This document shows positions 54,222-61,730 of a stretch of DNA of 64,000 bases, one piece after another. Position numbers and translations under genes: made by a program. The DNA comes from Gulosibacter macacae (GTDB lineage Bacteria > Actinomycetota > Actinomycetes > Actinomycetales > Microbacteriaceae), in assembly GCF_003865375.1 (NCBI RefSeq), contig NZ_RQVS01000007.1:118342-182341 (forward strand), given 5' to 3'. Each line of letters starts with the position of its first letter. Position 1 is the stretch's first letter. Under the pieces are notes generated by a model. That model saw nothing but the letters and a program-made list of their open reading frames with translations, searched no databases and had not been told where the DNA came from.

Positions 54222-54796
54222 TTCGGCTCGATGATGTGCGCACGATCGTGTGGTTTGAGCTTGAGAAGACCGGGCCAGATCCGCAGGTACACGACCTTGT
54301 TGAGATCGCCGCAGTGGCCACCGATGTGAACTGGAACCGGATTGGCGAGCCGTTCAACTCGCTCATCGTGCCCGAGTCAATTGACTGGGCCGACAAGATG
54401 ACCGCTGAGGCGCGCGACCGGCTCAACGCGCAGCAATTGCTCGACCGCCTGGCCGCGCTCGACTACGAGCCAATGCCCGCGCGGATGCACACCCTCGACG
54501 ATGTGCGCGAATCGTTCAATTGCTGGCTCGACAGTGTCAACGAGCAGGGTCCGTGCCATGTCGCCTCGTTGCGGTTGTCGAAGGATCTACCCTGGCTGCG
54601 AGCGAAGTTCCCGCGGGCGTTGTCGCGGATGCACTTCCGTGCCGTCGATCTGCGCTCGATCGAGCTGTTCCTCTCCAGTTCCGCACTCGCCGTGTCGGCG
54701 CCCGAGCAGGACATGCTTGCCCGCATCCCCGCCCAGCATCGATTGCAGGGGATGCTGCGCCTACTCACGGCCGCCCGTCACGAACTCAGCGACTGA
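54218..54796 (+). CDS. Degenerate oligoribonuclease-like protein 2
   Basis: 192 residues, close to the usual Orn length. IVWFELEKTGPDPQVHDLVE then IAAVATDVNWNRIG aligns over its length with Orn: Asp of D-x-E is Glu (FELE), the second Glu is kept, KDLPWL keeps the third Asp, and MHFRAVDLRSIELF matches HYR..DVSSIKEL. The final H-x(4)-D block reads AQHRLQGMLRLL: the His is kept and the Asp is lost. Two of the four acids are therefore changed. Translationally coupled to the first Orn-like gene; the moeB-type gene follows 43 bases later. Confidence 0.65.
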   Translation: MIRLDDVRTIVWFELEKTGPDPQVHDLVEIAAVATDVNWNRIGEPFNSLIVPESIDWADKMTAEARDRLNAQQLLDRLAALDYEPMPARMHTLDDVRESFNCWLDSVNEQGPCHVASLRLSKDLPWLRAKFPRALSRMHFRAVDLRSIELFLSSSALAVSAPEQDMLARIPAQHRLQGMLRLLTAARHELSD

Positions 54797-54827
54797 GCGA
54801 CTCGCCGGGCCCCGCGCCCACGCCAGG

Positions 54828-54833
54828 TAGCGT
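54828..54833 (+). promoter_or_regulatory. -10 element (TAGCGT) of the leaderless molybdopterin operon
   Basis: TAGCGT, six bases, then ATG at 54840; no ribosome site. Confidence 0.5.
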
Positions 54834-54839
54834 TAGCGC

Positions 54840-56021
54840 ATGCCTGTTGACGACTCCGCCGTACCCGGCGCCCAGTTGCGCCACGCGCGCCTGCTCGGCT
54901 ATGGCGCGCCGGCGGTAGCACGGGCCACAGGCGCGCGCATCGCGGTCGTCGGCGCCGGTGGACTCGGCTGCCCGGCGTTGCGCGTACTCGCCTCGGCTGG
55001 TGTCGGCGAGCTCACCATCATTGATGACGATGTCGTCGAGCGCTCGAATCTCGCGCGGCAGACGCTCTACACCGAGGCAGACATTGGGACGCCCAAGGTC
55101 GACGCGGCGATCGGCGCGCTCAGGGCGGCAGCTGCTGGCGTTGACCTGGTTGGTAAATCGATGCGCATCGATGCTGCGACGGCCGTGGATGCGCTTGCTC
55201 ACGCCGATCTCGTGCTCGACACCACCGATGATTGGCCGACGCGCTACGCCATCGCGGATGCGTGCAGTGAGCTGGGGGTGCCGCTCGTGTGGGGGTCGGT
55301 GCTCGCCTGGGACGGCATGCTCACGACACTCTTGCCGGGCGGCGCCGTGCTGGATGATTTGGCTGAGCGAAGTGCGCAGCTCGCGGCGCCCGCGCGTGAT
55401 TGTGCGAGTGCGGGGGTGTTTGCACCGCTCTGTGCCGAGATCGGTGCGGCGATGGCTGGCGAAGCGTTGCGCCTTGCTGCCGGGCTCGATGCGGTCATGG
55501 CCGGACGCGTACGCATCTGGGATGCCCGCCGCGGTACCGTGCGCGACCTCCCCCTCAGCCCCGCCGACTCCCCCGCACCTGGTCGATCGAGCGACACCCC
55601 CGCACCTCGTGGGTCGAGCGACGCCCCCTCCCCTGGTTGGTCGAGCGATGCCGTGAGGCCCTCGAACGGTAGCCGAAGGCGTATCGAGACCACAACCTCT
55701 ATCCCTCGCACCACCCTCGCTGACCTCGCACCCGGCACACTCATCCTTGACGTGCGCCCCGCCGCACAACCCGCGCTCGATGTCGACAACGCCATCGACT
55801 ATCAGCGTGCCTCACTCGAGCACCTCGCCGCCGCCAACGCCGACGGCACCCTTGACGAACTCATCCCCCTCGACCGTCCGCTCGTCGTCGCCTGCGCCCT
55901 CGGCCCGCGCGCCCGCCACGCCGCCGAACTTCTCCGCGCGGCAGGCGCCGATGCACGCGTGCTCGACGGCGGCATCCCGGCACTTGCCCCACACATCACG
56001 ACCCAGGAGCCATCACGATGA
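54840..56021 (+). CDS. moeB: ThiF/MoeB-family adenylyltransferase fused to a rhodanese domain
   Basis: 393 residues. Expected to adenylate the MoaD C-terminus and supply sulfur for molybdopterin. Residues 1-235: E1-like domain with VVGAGGLGCPALRVLASAGV, DDDVVERSNLARQTLYTEAD and LDTTDDW. Residues about 295-393: rhodanese, with the active loop CALGPRA placing its Cys at 352. The zinc-binding CxxC pairs of MoeB are missing (LLPGGAVLDDLAERSAQLAA stands where CYRC normally lies). The linker (about 241-285) is Ser/Pro-rich and encoded by intergenic repeat sequence. First gene of moeB-moaC-mobA-DUF6457-moaD; ATGA overlap with moaC. Confidence 0.88.
   Translation: MPVDDSAVPGAQLRHARLLGYGAPAVARATGARIAVVGAGGLGCPALRVLASAGVGELTIIDDDVVERSNLARQTLYTEADIGTPKVDAAIGALRAAAAGVDLVGKSMRIDAATAVDALAHADLVLDTTDDWPTRYAIADACSELGVPLVWGSVLAWDGMLTTLLPGGAVLDDLAERSAQLAAPARDCASAGVFAPLCAEIGAAMAGEALRLAAGLDAVMAGRVRIWDARRGTVRDLPLSPADSPAPGRSSDTPAPRGSSDAPSPGWSSDAVRPSNGSRRRIETTTSIPRTTLADLAPGTLILDVRPAAQPALDVDNAIDYQRASLEHLAAANADGTLDELIPLDRPLVVACALGPRARHAAELLRAAGADARVLDGGIPALAPHITTQEPSR
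55577..55692. repeat. TCGAGTAGCG/TATCGAGACC family copy inside the ThiF-rhodanese gene
   Basis: CACCTGGTCGATCGAGCGAC, GTGGGTCGAGCGAC and CTGGTTGGTCGAGCGATGCC are three direct units, followed by GCCCTCGAACGGTAGCC and CGTATCGAGACCAC. The unit GGTTGGTCGAGC is read as GWSS and CGTATCGAGACC as RIET, all in frame. Confidence 0.8.
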
Positions 56022-56506
56022 CCCAGTTCACCCACCTCGACGACGCCGGCCGCGTGCGCATGGTCGATGTCACCGAAAAGCAGCCGACAGTGCGCTCAGC
56101 CACGGCTCGGGGCTTCGTACGCTGCGGCCGTGAGGTCGTCGCCGCACTCGCCGACGGCGCTGTGCCCAAGGGTGATGTGTTCGCGCTCGCGCGCATCGCC
56201 GGCATCGCCGGTGCGAAGAAGTGCGCCGAACTGCTGCCACTCGCGCACGTCATTGGTGTGCACGGCGCGGTCGTCGATGTTGAGCTCGTCGAGGGCGGCG
56301 TCGAACTACGCGCGACGGTGCGCACCGCCGACCGCACCGGTGTTGAAATGGAAGCGCTCACCGCGGTCTCAATCGCCGCGCTCTCGGTCGTCGATATGGT
56401 CAAGGGCATCGACAAGTCGGTCGCGATCGAGCGCATCGAACTCATCGCGAAAACCGGCGGCCGCTCCGGTGATTGGCACCGCAACGACGTTTCAGCCGAG
56501 GGCTAG
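56018..56506 (+). CDS. moaC: Cyclic pyranopterin monophosphate synthase
   Basis: Second step of molybdopterin synthesis. 162 residues. FTHLDDAGRVRMVDVTEKQP at the start, KGDVFALARIAGIAGAKKCAELLPLAH, then GVEMEALTAVSIAALSVVDM and KGIDKSV. The catalytic lysines (AKKC region and KGIDK) and His are present, but the almost invariant PLCHPL reads PLAHVI. Coupled to moeB by ATGA. The moaA gene for the first step is not in the window. Confidence 0.94.
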   Translation: MTQFTHLDDAGRVRMVDVTEKQPTVRSATARGFVRCGREVVAALADGAVPKGDVFALARIAGIAGAKKCAELLPLAHVIGVHGAVVDVELVEGGVELRATVRTADRTGVEMEALTAVSIAALSVVDMVKGIDKSVAIERIELIAKTGGRSGDWHRNDVSAEG

Positions 56507-56508
56507 TG

Positions 56509-57099
56509 ATGCAACGCGCGGCGATCATCCTCGCCGGCGGTCGCGGCTCGAGGCTCGGCGGCGTTGACAAGGCGAGCGTGCGACTCGGCGGCGAGCGCCT
56601 CATTGACCGCGTGCTCGCCGCCGAAGTCGCGGCGCTCGAACGTATCGTCGTCGGCGAGGTCACCGAGGTACCGACCGCGCGAGTCATCGCTGAATCACCG
56701 CGTTTCGGCGGACCAGCGCTCGCCGTCGCCGCGGGGCTCGGGGCGCTCGGCACCGACGCCGAGCTCGTCGACGTGCTCTCCTGCGATTTCGTGCATCCCG
56801 AGCTCGTCGTCGCCGCGCTCGATAACGCAGGCACCGATTTCAACGGCGACGGACTCGTGCTCGTCGCCGAGGGCCGGATGCAGTGGCTCGCCTCGCGCAT
56901 CCGGGTCGCGCCCCTGCGTGCCGCACTCGCTGAGGTACAGCCCGGAGACTCGCTCCGACAGGTGTTCGCCGCGCTGCGACTGCAGGAAGTGTCGGTGCCA
57001 GCGGAGGTGACGGCCGATTTCGATACGCTGGCCGACATTGAGGCGGCTGGCGCGCAGCTGCCAGCACCGCACCGTGAAGGGATGAACCGAGATGCCTGA
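56509..57099 (+). CDS. mobA: Molybdenum cofactor guanylyltransferase
   Basis: 196 residues, nucleotidyltransferase fold: IILAGGRGSRLGGVDKASVRL is the GTP-binding signature, and SCDFVHPELV replaces the usual CDxPF. Attaches GMP to molybdopterin (MGD form, used by formate dehydrogenase). ATG at 56509 directly after the moaC stop; the GTG three bases earlier is also in frame. Its end overlaps the DUF6457 gene by eight bases. Confidence 0.9.
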   Translation: MQRAAIILAGGRGSRLGGVDKASVRLGGERLIDRVLAAEVAALERIVVGEVTEVPTARVIAESPRFGGPALAVAAGLGALGTDAELVDVLSCDFVHPELVVAALDNAGTDFNGDGLVLVAEGRMQWLASRIRVAPLRAALAEVQPGDSLRQVFAALRLQEVSVPAEVTADFDTLADIEAAGAQLPAPHREGMNRDA

Positions 57100-57349
57100 A
57101 CTTCCCGAACACCTCGCCGAGTGGGTCGAGATCGCGGCCCCCGCGCTTGGACTCGAGGCCGAGGAGGTACCAATCGCTGAACTCCTCAGCCTCACCGGCG
57201 TCGTCGCCCACGGGGTGGTGCGCCCGGCCGCGCCGGTCACCTCGTTCCTGCTCGGTCTCGCGCTCGGCCGCGGCACGATTGACTCGGCCGCAGCCGGGGA
57301 TGCGCGCCTGCGCGAACTCGTCGCCGCGTGGCAGGAGCGCGGCAAGTGA
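57092..57349 (+). CDS. DUF6457-like small protein
   Basis: 85 residues. LPEHLAEWVEIAAPALGLEA and GVVAHGVVRPAAPVTSFLLG (the DUF6457 pattern: DLARDVAHGVERPAAPLTAFL), likely three helices. In many actinobacteria this domain lies next to, or is fused with, MobA, as here; its role is unknown. It overlaps mobA at its start and its TGA overlaps the moaD GTG. Confidence 0.85.
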   Translation: MPELPEHLAEWVEIAAPALGLEAEEVPIAELLSLTGVVAHGVVRPAAPVTSFLLGLALGRGTIDSAAAGDARLRELVAAWQERGK

Positions 57350-57582
57350 CCCACCGCATCCGATTGTTTGCGGCGGCGGCGGCAGCTGCCGGTACCGAAG
57401 AGACTTCGAGTGCGGCAGCGAGCATCGCCGAGTTGCGCGAGGAGCTTTCCACGCGCTTCGGGAGGGAGTTTGCCGGGGTGCTCGCGCAGTGTTCGCTGCT
57501 CGTTGACGGGGTACGGACCGACTCGGGGGCGCTCGCCGAAGGCGCGCAAGTGGATGTGTTGCCGCCGTTTGCGGGTGGGTAG
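57346..57582 (+). CDS. moaD: Molybdopterin synthase sulfur carrier subunit (MoaD)
   Basis: 78 residues, ubiquitin-like. Ends in PPFAGG, whose terminal glycine is adenylated by the ThiF-like protein and then thiocarboxylated. GTG start overlapping the DUF6457 stop (GTGA). Partner MoaE is encoded on the opposite strand just downstream. Confidence 0.9.
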   Translation: MTHRIRLFAAAAAAAGTEETSSAAASIAELREELSTRFGREFAGVLAQCSLLVDGVRTDSGALAEGAQVDVLPPFAGG

Positions 57583-57591
57583 GCCTCTTGG

Positions 57592-57627
57592 TTGGTCGAG
57601 TAGCGAAGCGTATCAAGACATCGAGAC
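57592..57627. repeat. TCGAGTAGCG/TATCGAGACC family, single unit
   Basis: TTGGTTGGTCGAGTAGCG AAGCGTATC followed by AAGACATCGAGACC, a unit with a duplicated end, between convergent moaD and moaE. Confidence 0.75.
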
Positions 57628-57637
57628 CCCGCCCGTC

Positions 57638-58057
57638 CTAGCTGATCCCCACCCAATTCGTGGTGCCGTCGGCGGCGTGCTGCCGCTTCCACACGGGGAG
57701 CTCGTGCTTTACGCGCTCGACCAGCTCGCGGCACACGTCGAACGCCTCAGCCCGATGCGCACTCGACACGCAGGCCACAATCGCCGCATCGCCCACGACG
57801 AGCGAACCAATGCGATGGCTCACCGCGATGCGCAGCTCGGGGCGGTCAAGATCCCCCGCGATGCGAGCGAGCACCTCGGGGGCAGAGGGATGCGCCGAGT
57901 ACTCCAGCCGCGTCACCTCCCCGGTCGCCCCCGGGTCGTGATCTCGCACGATGCCCAGAAAACTCGCCACCGCACCGGCGCCAGTGTGCTCGACAGCGGC
58001 GAGGTGCGCGGCAAGATCAAGCGGCTGCTCGGCAATGACCGCGATCTCAACCGTCAC
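57638..58057 (-). CDS. moaE: Molybdopterin synthase catalytic subunit (MoaE)
   Basis: 139 residues. Converts cyclic pyranopterin to molybdopterin with MoaD thiocarboxylate. FLGIVRDHDPG near residue 45, LEYSAHP, then SHRIGSLVVGDAAIVACVSS and VKHELPVWKRQ, with the active lysines in the last block. GTG at 58057 with GGAGG upstream; overlaps the preceding hypothetical gene by four bases (GTGA). Convergent with the moeB-moaD operon. Confidence 0.93.
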   Translation of the reverse strand: MTVEIAVIAEQPLDLAAHLAAVEHTGAGAVASFLGIVRDHDPGATGEVTRLEYSAHPSAPEVLARIAGDLDRPELRIAVSHRIGSLVVGDAAIVACVSSAHRAEAFDVCRELVERVKHELPVWKRQHAADGTTNWVGIS

Positions 58058-58404
58058 AGGGGATCCTCCACCACATCGCCGAGGGCGCGCCACACGGCCC
58101 TCGTGAGTTCGGGATGCTCGAGCCCGATCGTGCGGAAGATGCGGGCGTCCACGGCATCGGCGTTGCGACGATGCTCAGCGGCATCGTCACGCACATCGTC
58201 TTGCAGCAACCGTGCGAGCGCATACTCGGCAGTCAGCCCCTCGGCCGCGAGCGCATCATCGCGCAACGAACGCACCACATAGTCGTCGATCTCGGGGAGC
58301 TCAGCGAACACCTCGGCCGGGTCCTCGCCGCGCCGCACGCGCCGCTCAACGATCGTGCGCCGCTCAGTGGCGGCAAGATCGCGCAGGTGGGCGAGGTCGG
58401 TCAC
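58054..58404 (-). CDS. Hypothetical protein coupled to moaE
   Basis: 116 residues, charged, no TM or signal. Helix-rich: AHLRDLAATERRTIVERRVR, then EVFAELPEIDDYVVRSLRDD and an Arg/Asp-rich centre. GTG at 58404 with GGAG seven bases upstream; its stop overlaps the moaE start. I do not recognise the family. Coupling suggests a role related to molybdenum enzymes, by position only. Confidence 0.6.
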   Translation of the reverse strand: MTDLAHLRDLAATERRTIVERRVRRGEDPAEVFAELPEIDDYVVRSLRDDALAAEGLTAEYALARLLQDDVRDDAAEHRRNADAVDARIFRTIGLEHPELTRAVWRALGDVVEDPL

Positions 58405-58499
58405 GTCAGCACTCCAAGGAAATCTCTCGCAACCCGGATGCGGGCCGCCTCGGAATCGTACTCGGCCGACGCGTCCCGCGCACGGGGCCCGCATGTGGC

Positions 58500-59096
58500 T
58501 TAGGGCTCGGGCACCTCGGAGCGCACCGCATCGCTGTCGGCAACTTCGCCGCCCGCCGCGCGTACTTCCTCGAGCGCGGCCTCCCCCGCGGCCGCCGACA
58601 CCGGTGCCGTGAGATCGGCGAGCACCCGCACCGAGAATCCGGCCGCGAGCGCGTCCAGCGCCGAAGCCCGCACGCAGTGGTCGGTCGCGATGCCGACGAT
58701 ATCGAGCGCATCCACATCGCGAGCGCGCAGGGCGTCGGCGAGCTTGCTGCCGTCGTCGAGTTCGCCCTCAAATGCCGAGTAGGCGGGCACCCCCATGCCT
58801 TTGCGCACGTGGAGATCGATGTGGTCGGCCTCAAGCCCGGGATGATATTTCGCGCCGTGGGTGTCGGCAATGCAGTGCGGTGGCCAGGTATCGACGAAAT
58901 CGGGATGTTCGGAGATGTGGCCACCGTTGTCGCTATTGGGGTCGTGCCAATCGCGCGAGGCGGCGACGAGGTCGTAGCTTCCGGTGTGGATGAGTTCGGT
59001 CACGCTGCGGGCGACCTGCGCGCCGCCATTGCAACCGAGCGCACCACCCTCGGTGAAGTCGTTTTGCACGTCGACAATGAGTAGGGCTCGAGTCAT
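58500..59096 (-). CDS. pncA: Nicotinamidase (isochorismatase fold)
   Basis: Hydrolyses nicotinamide to nicotinate for NAD recycling. 198 residues. Catalytic triad: Asp in LIVDVQNDFTEGGAL, Lys in VRKGMGV, Cys in GIATDHCVRASALDA; metal ligands in ASRDWHDPNSD and a following His. ATG at 59096. Stands between the moaE operon and dacB, same strand. Confidence 0.93.
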   Translation of the reverse strand: MTRALLIVDVQNDFTEGGALGCNGGAQVARSVTELIHTGSYDLVAASRDWHDPNSDNGGHISEHPDFVDTWPPHCIADTHGAKYHPGLEADHIDLHVRKGMGVPAYSAFEGELDDGSKLADALRARDVDALDIVGIATDHCVRASALDALAAGFSVRVLADLTAPVSAAAGEAALEEVRAAGGEVADSDAVRSEVPEP

Positions 59097-59159
59097 ACGG
59101 GCAGTGTTGCGCACGCGCCTCCGAATCGGATGCAGATCACTCGCGAATCCGCACCGGCC

Positions 59160-60518
59160 CTAGTTGTTCGAGAGCGACGTGCCGCAGGCATACACGGCGG
59201 TGACGATCTCATCGAGGGCTGCGCGGTTGCCGAGGTTCACCGGTGTCGTCGACCCGGCGTCACGCTCGACAAAGAGGGCAAAGCGCAACGTTGTGCCATC
59301 GGGCAGCTCCGCCCAGCCGGCAAGCGCGTAGATCGCGTTGATGAACCCGGTCTTCGCTGCAATGGCACCGGCGGGGATGCCGAACATCCGGTCTTTGAGC
59401 GTGCCCGAGAGCTGGTTCTGCGGGAGCAGTTCGCGCAGCCCCGAAAGTTCAGGTGAGGTTTGGATGAGGTCGAGCACCTCGAGGAGGAGTGTCGCATTGG
59501 CTTGGTTGTCGGGTGAGAGCCCCGAGCCGTCGGCCCCAAAGAACGCGCTCACATCGAGGCCGACCGCGGCCAATGCCTGTTGCTGGGCCGCGTTGACCGC
59601 ACCGAAGTCGTTGCCGACACCAAGCTCGATTGCGACGAGCCGAGCGAGGGTTTCGGCGATGACATTGTCGCTGTCGAGCAGCATGACGCCGACGAGTTCC
59701 GAAACCGGCGGTGACCACACTTCGGCGATCGGTGCGGCCCCCGGCATCGGTGCGACGCTCTCGCTCAGCGTGGCCCGGAGCGCGCCCGCGAGCGCTGCAC
59801 CAGCATCGCGTTCAGAGGTGGTGGTGCGCGTGGAGTATTGGTCGTTCGGATTGCGGCGGCCTGCATCGACCATGAGCGCAGAGATCGGCGCGATGTAGCC
59901 GTCGACGCGGTCGATGTCATCCCAGGTCGGTTGCCACGCGGCCCCCGAGAAGAGCGAATCGTCTGTGCCGACGATGCTCGCGCCGCCCGCGCCCTGCACT
60001 TGGGCTGCGAGATCGCTCATGCCCGCCGCATCCTGGTAATAGCTCGTGGCCCCCGAGCGCAGGGTCGGATCCCCACCACCGACGAGCACGACGCTCCCGG
60101 GCACGTCTCCCGGCACCACCCGAGTTGGGAAGCGGGTGTCTGGCCCGAGCACCGTCATTGCGGTGACGGCGGTGATGAGTTTCATCGTGGATGCGGTGGT
60201 CACCGCCGTGTGCGGCTCGCGCTCGAAGAGCACTTCGTCGGTCTCAGCGTTCACGATGACACCGCGGAAGTTGAGTGCCGCCGGGGCGTTGATTGCCCAG
60301 TCGACCGAGCACATGCGCGCCTCGGTCGCTGGGAGCGCTAGGGCCGGAGCGGCTTGCGGTTCGATGAGCACTGCCGGCTCCAATGGCGCGGGAGGCTCGG
60401 GCTTACGCAGGGCTGCGGCCACGCCACCACCGCCAGCGATGCCGAGCGCGAGCGCACCAACAAGCATCCCCGCGAGCGCCACCACGCCGAGACGTCGCGG
60501 CCGTCGCTGCCTGCTCAT
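59160..60518 (-). CDS. dacB: D-alanyl-D-alanine carboxypeptidase (PBP4/DacB type)
   Basis: 452 residues, exported. Arg-rich start and a TM/signal segment (VVALAGMLVGALALGIAGGG) at about 12-32. Penicillin-binding motifs: SxxK at Ser110 (ASTMKL), SxN in LLDSDNVIAE, and KTG in AAKTGFINAIY. Acts on peptidoglycan stem peptides outside the membrane. ATG at 60518 with AGAGG six bases upstream; 60524 is an alternative. Often near tilS/hpt in actinobacteria, not here. Confidence 0.92.
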   Translation of the reverse strand: MSRQRRPRRLGVVALAGMLVGALALGIAGGGGVAAALRKPEPPAPLEPAVLIEPQAAPALALPATEARMCSVDWAINAPAALNFRGVIVNAETDEVLFEREPHTAVTTASTMKLITAVTAMTVLGPDTRFPTRVVPGDVPGSVVLVGGGDPTLRSGATSYYQDAAGMSDLAAQVQGAGGASIVGTDDSLFSGAAWQPTWDDIDRVDGYIAPISALMVDAGRRNPNDQYSTRTTTSERDAGAALAGALRATLSESVAPMPGAAPIAEVWSPPVSELVGVMLLDSDNVIAETLARLVAIELGVGNDFGAVNAAQQQALAAVGLDVSAFFGADGSGLSPDNQANATLLLEVLDLIQTSPELSGLRELLPQNQLSGTLKDRMFGIPAGAIAAKTGFINAIYALAGWAELPDGTTLRFALFVERDAGSTTPVNLGNRAALDEIVTAVYACGTSLSNN

Positions 60519-60578
60519 CCGCATCCTCTATCTGCCCCGATACTGCCAGCGGCAATAGTAGCCGGGGCCAGCGACACC

Positions 60579-61708
60579 TCAGTCGGTTGCGCGGCGCGGA
60601 CGGAGCGAGAGCACGAGGCCGATGGCGAGGAGGAAGGCCGCACCATTGATACCCGCGGCAACCGCGAATGCCCCGGTGTAGCCGCTGCCGACGAGCGGCA
60701 GTACTGCGAGCGGCCCGAGCAATTGGCCGACGCTGTAGAGCGCGGTGAGGCGCGCGGCGGCGCCCTTGACGCCGAGGTTGATCATGCCGGTCGCGAGCAT
60801 GACTGCGGCGATGAAGGTGCCGCCGAAGAGCGCCGCTGACAGCAGGGCTGCGACCATGCCGCCGATGACGACGGGCAGGAGCGCGGCGATCGTCTGCAGC
60901 CCGAGCACCATCGCGAGCGCGATGGCGGGGCTGAAGCGATCGGCAATGCGGCGCCAAATCGACGTCGACGGCACTGCGACAAGGCCCGCGACGACCCAGA
61001 ACCAGGGACCAAGCACATCCGAGACCTCATCGTTGACGAGCACGACGAGGAAGGTGCCGAGGATGATGTAGCCAGCGCCCTGAAGCCCGTACTGAATAAA
61101 GAGGAGCCACCACGAGGTGCGCAGGCGCGGTACGACCGGCTGGCCCATCGATTGTGGGCGCGGCAATTCTCCCGGGGTCGGGTCGAACCGCCAGATCACT
61201 GAGATTCCCACGGCAGCGACGCCGTGAGGCCGCCAACGACGCCGGTGAGCGCGACGCCGGCACCGAGGCCCGCGTAGACGACACCCGGATCAAACCCCTC
61301 AGCGCGACGAGTCGCCACCGCCTGCGCCACCGCGACAAAGGCAATGGCGCTCGCGAGTCCGGCGATGAAGCGGGCGACAAACCAGACCTCCTGCGAGGGC
61401 AGGGTCATGAGCACCATCGTTGCCGCGAGCGCGAGCAGCGCAATACGGAATGGCCAGGGCCGCTGCAGCGGCCGCCCCACGAGCATGATGAGTGCGCCAA
61501 GGAGGTACCCGCCGTAGTTCGCGGAGGCGAGCGCGGCACCGGCCTCGCGGGTGATCGCGTCTTGCGCGGTCATCGCGCCGAGCGCCGGGGTGAAGACGAA
61601 GCGACCGATCCCCATGGTCGCGGCGAGGGCGAGTGCCCCCTGCATCGACATCAACCACGACGTTCCGCCGCGGGGTGCGCCGGCAACGCTTCTTTGCGTT
61701 TCGCTCAT
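60579..61708 (-). pseudogene. YbfB/YjiJ-type MFS transporter split by a frameshift/deletion
   Basis: The N-terminal half (ATG 61708, MSETQRSVAGAPRG) has about five TM helices and includes GIGRFVFTPALGAM and the loop SANYGGYLLGALI typical of the YbfB/YjiJ family; it stops at 61196 after GGLTASLPWESQ. The C-terminal half is in another frame, from about 61220 (AAVGISVIWRFDP) to 60579, with six further helices. The junction leaves helix 6 short, suggesting a small deletion rather than one lost base; the heptamer GGCGTCG occurs three times around it, so slippage or microhomology is plausible. Each half alone is unlikely to function. Confidence 0.8.
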
Positions 61709-61730
61709 CCTGGCGAGGCTAGCACCGCGG

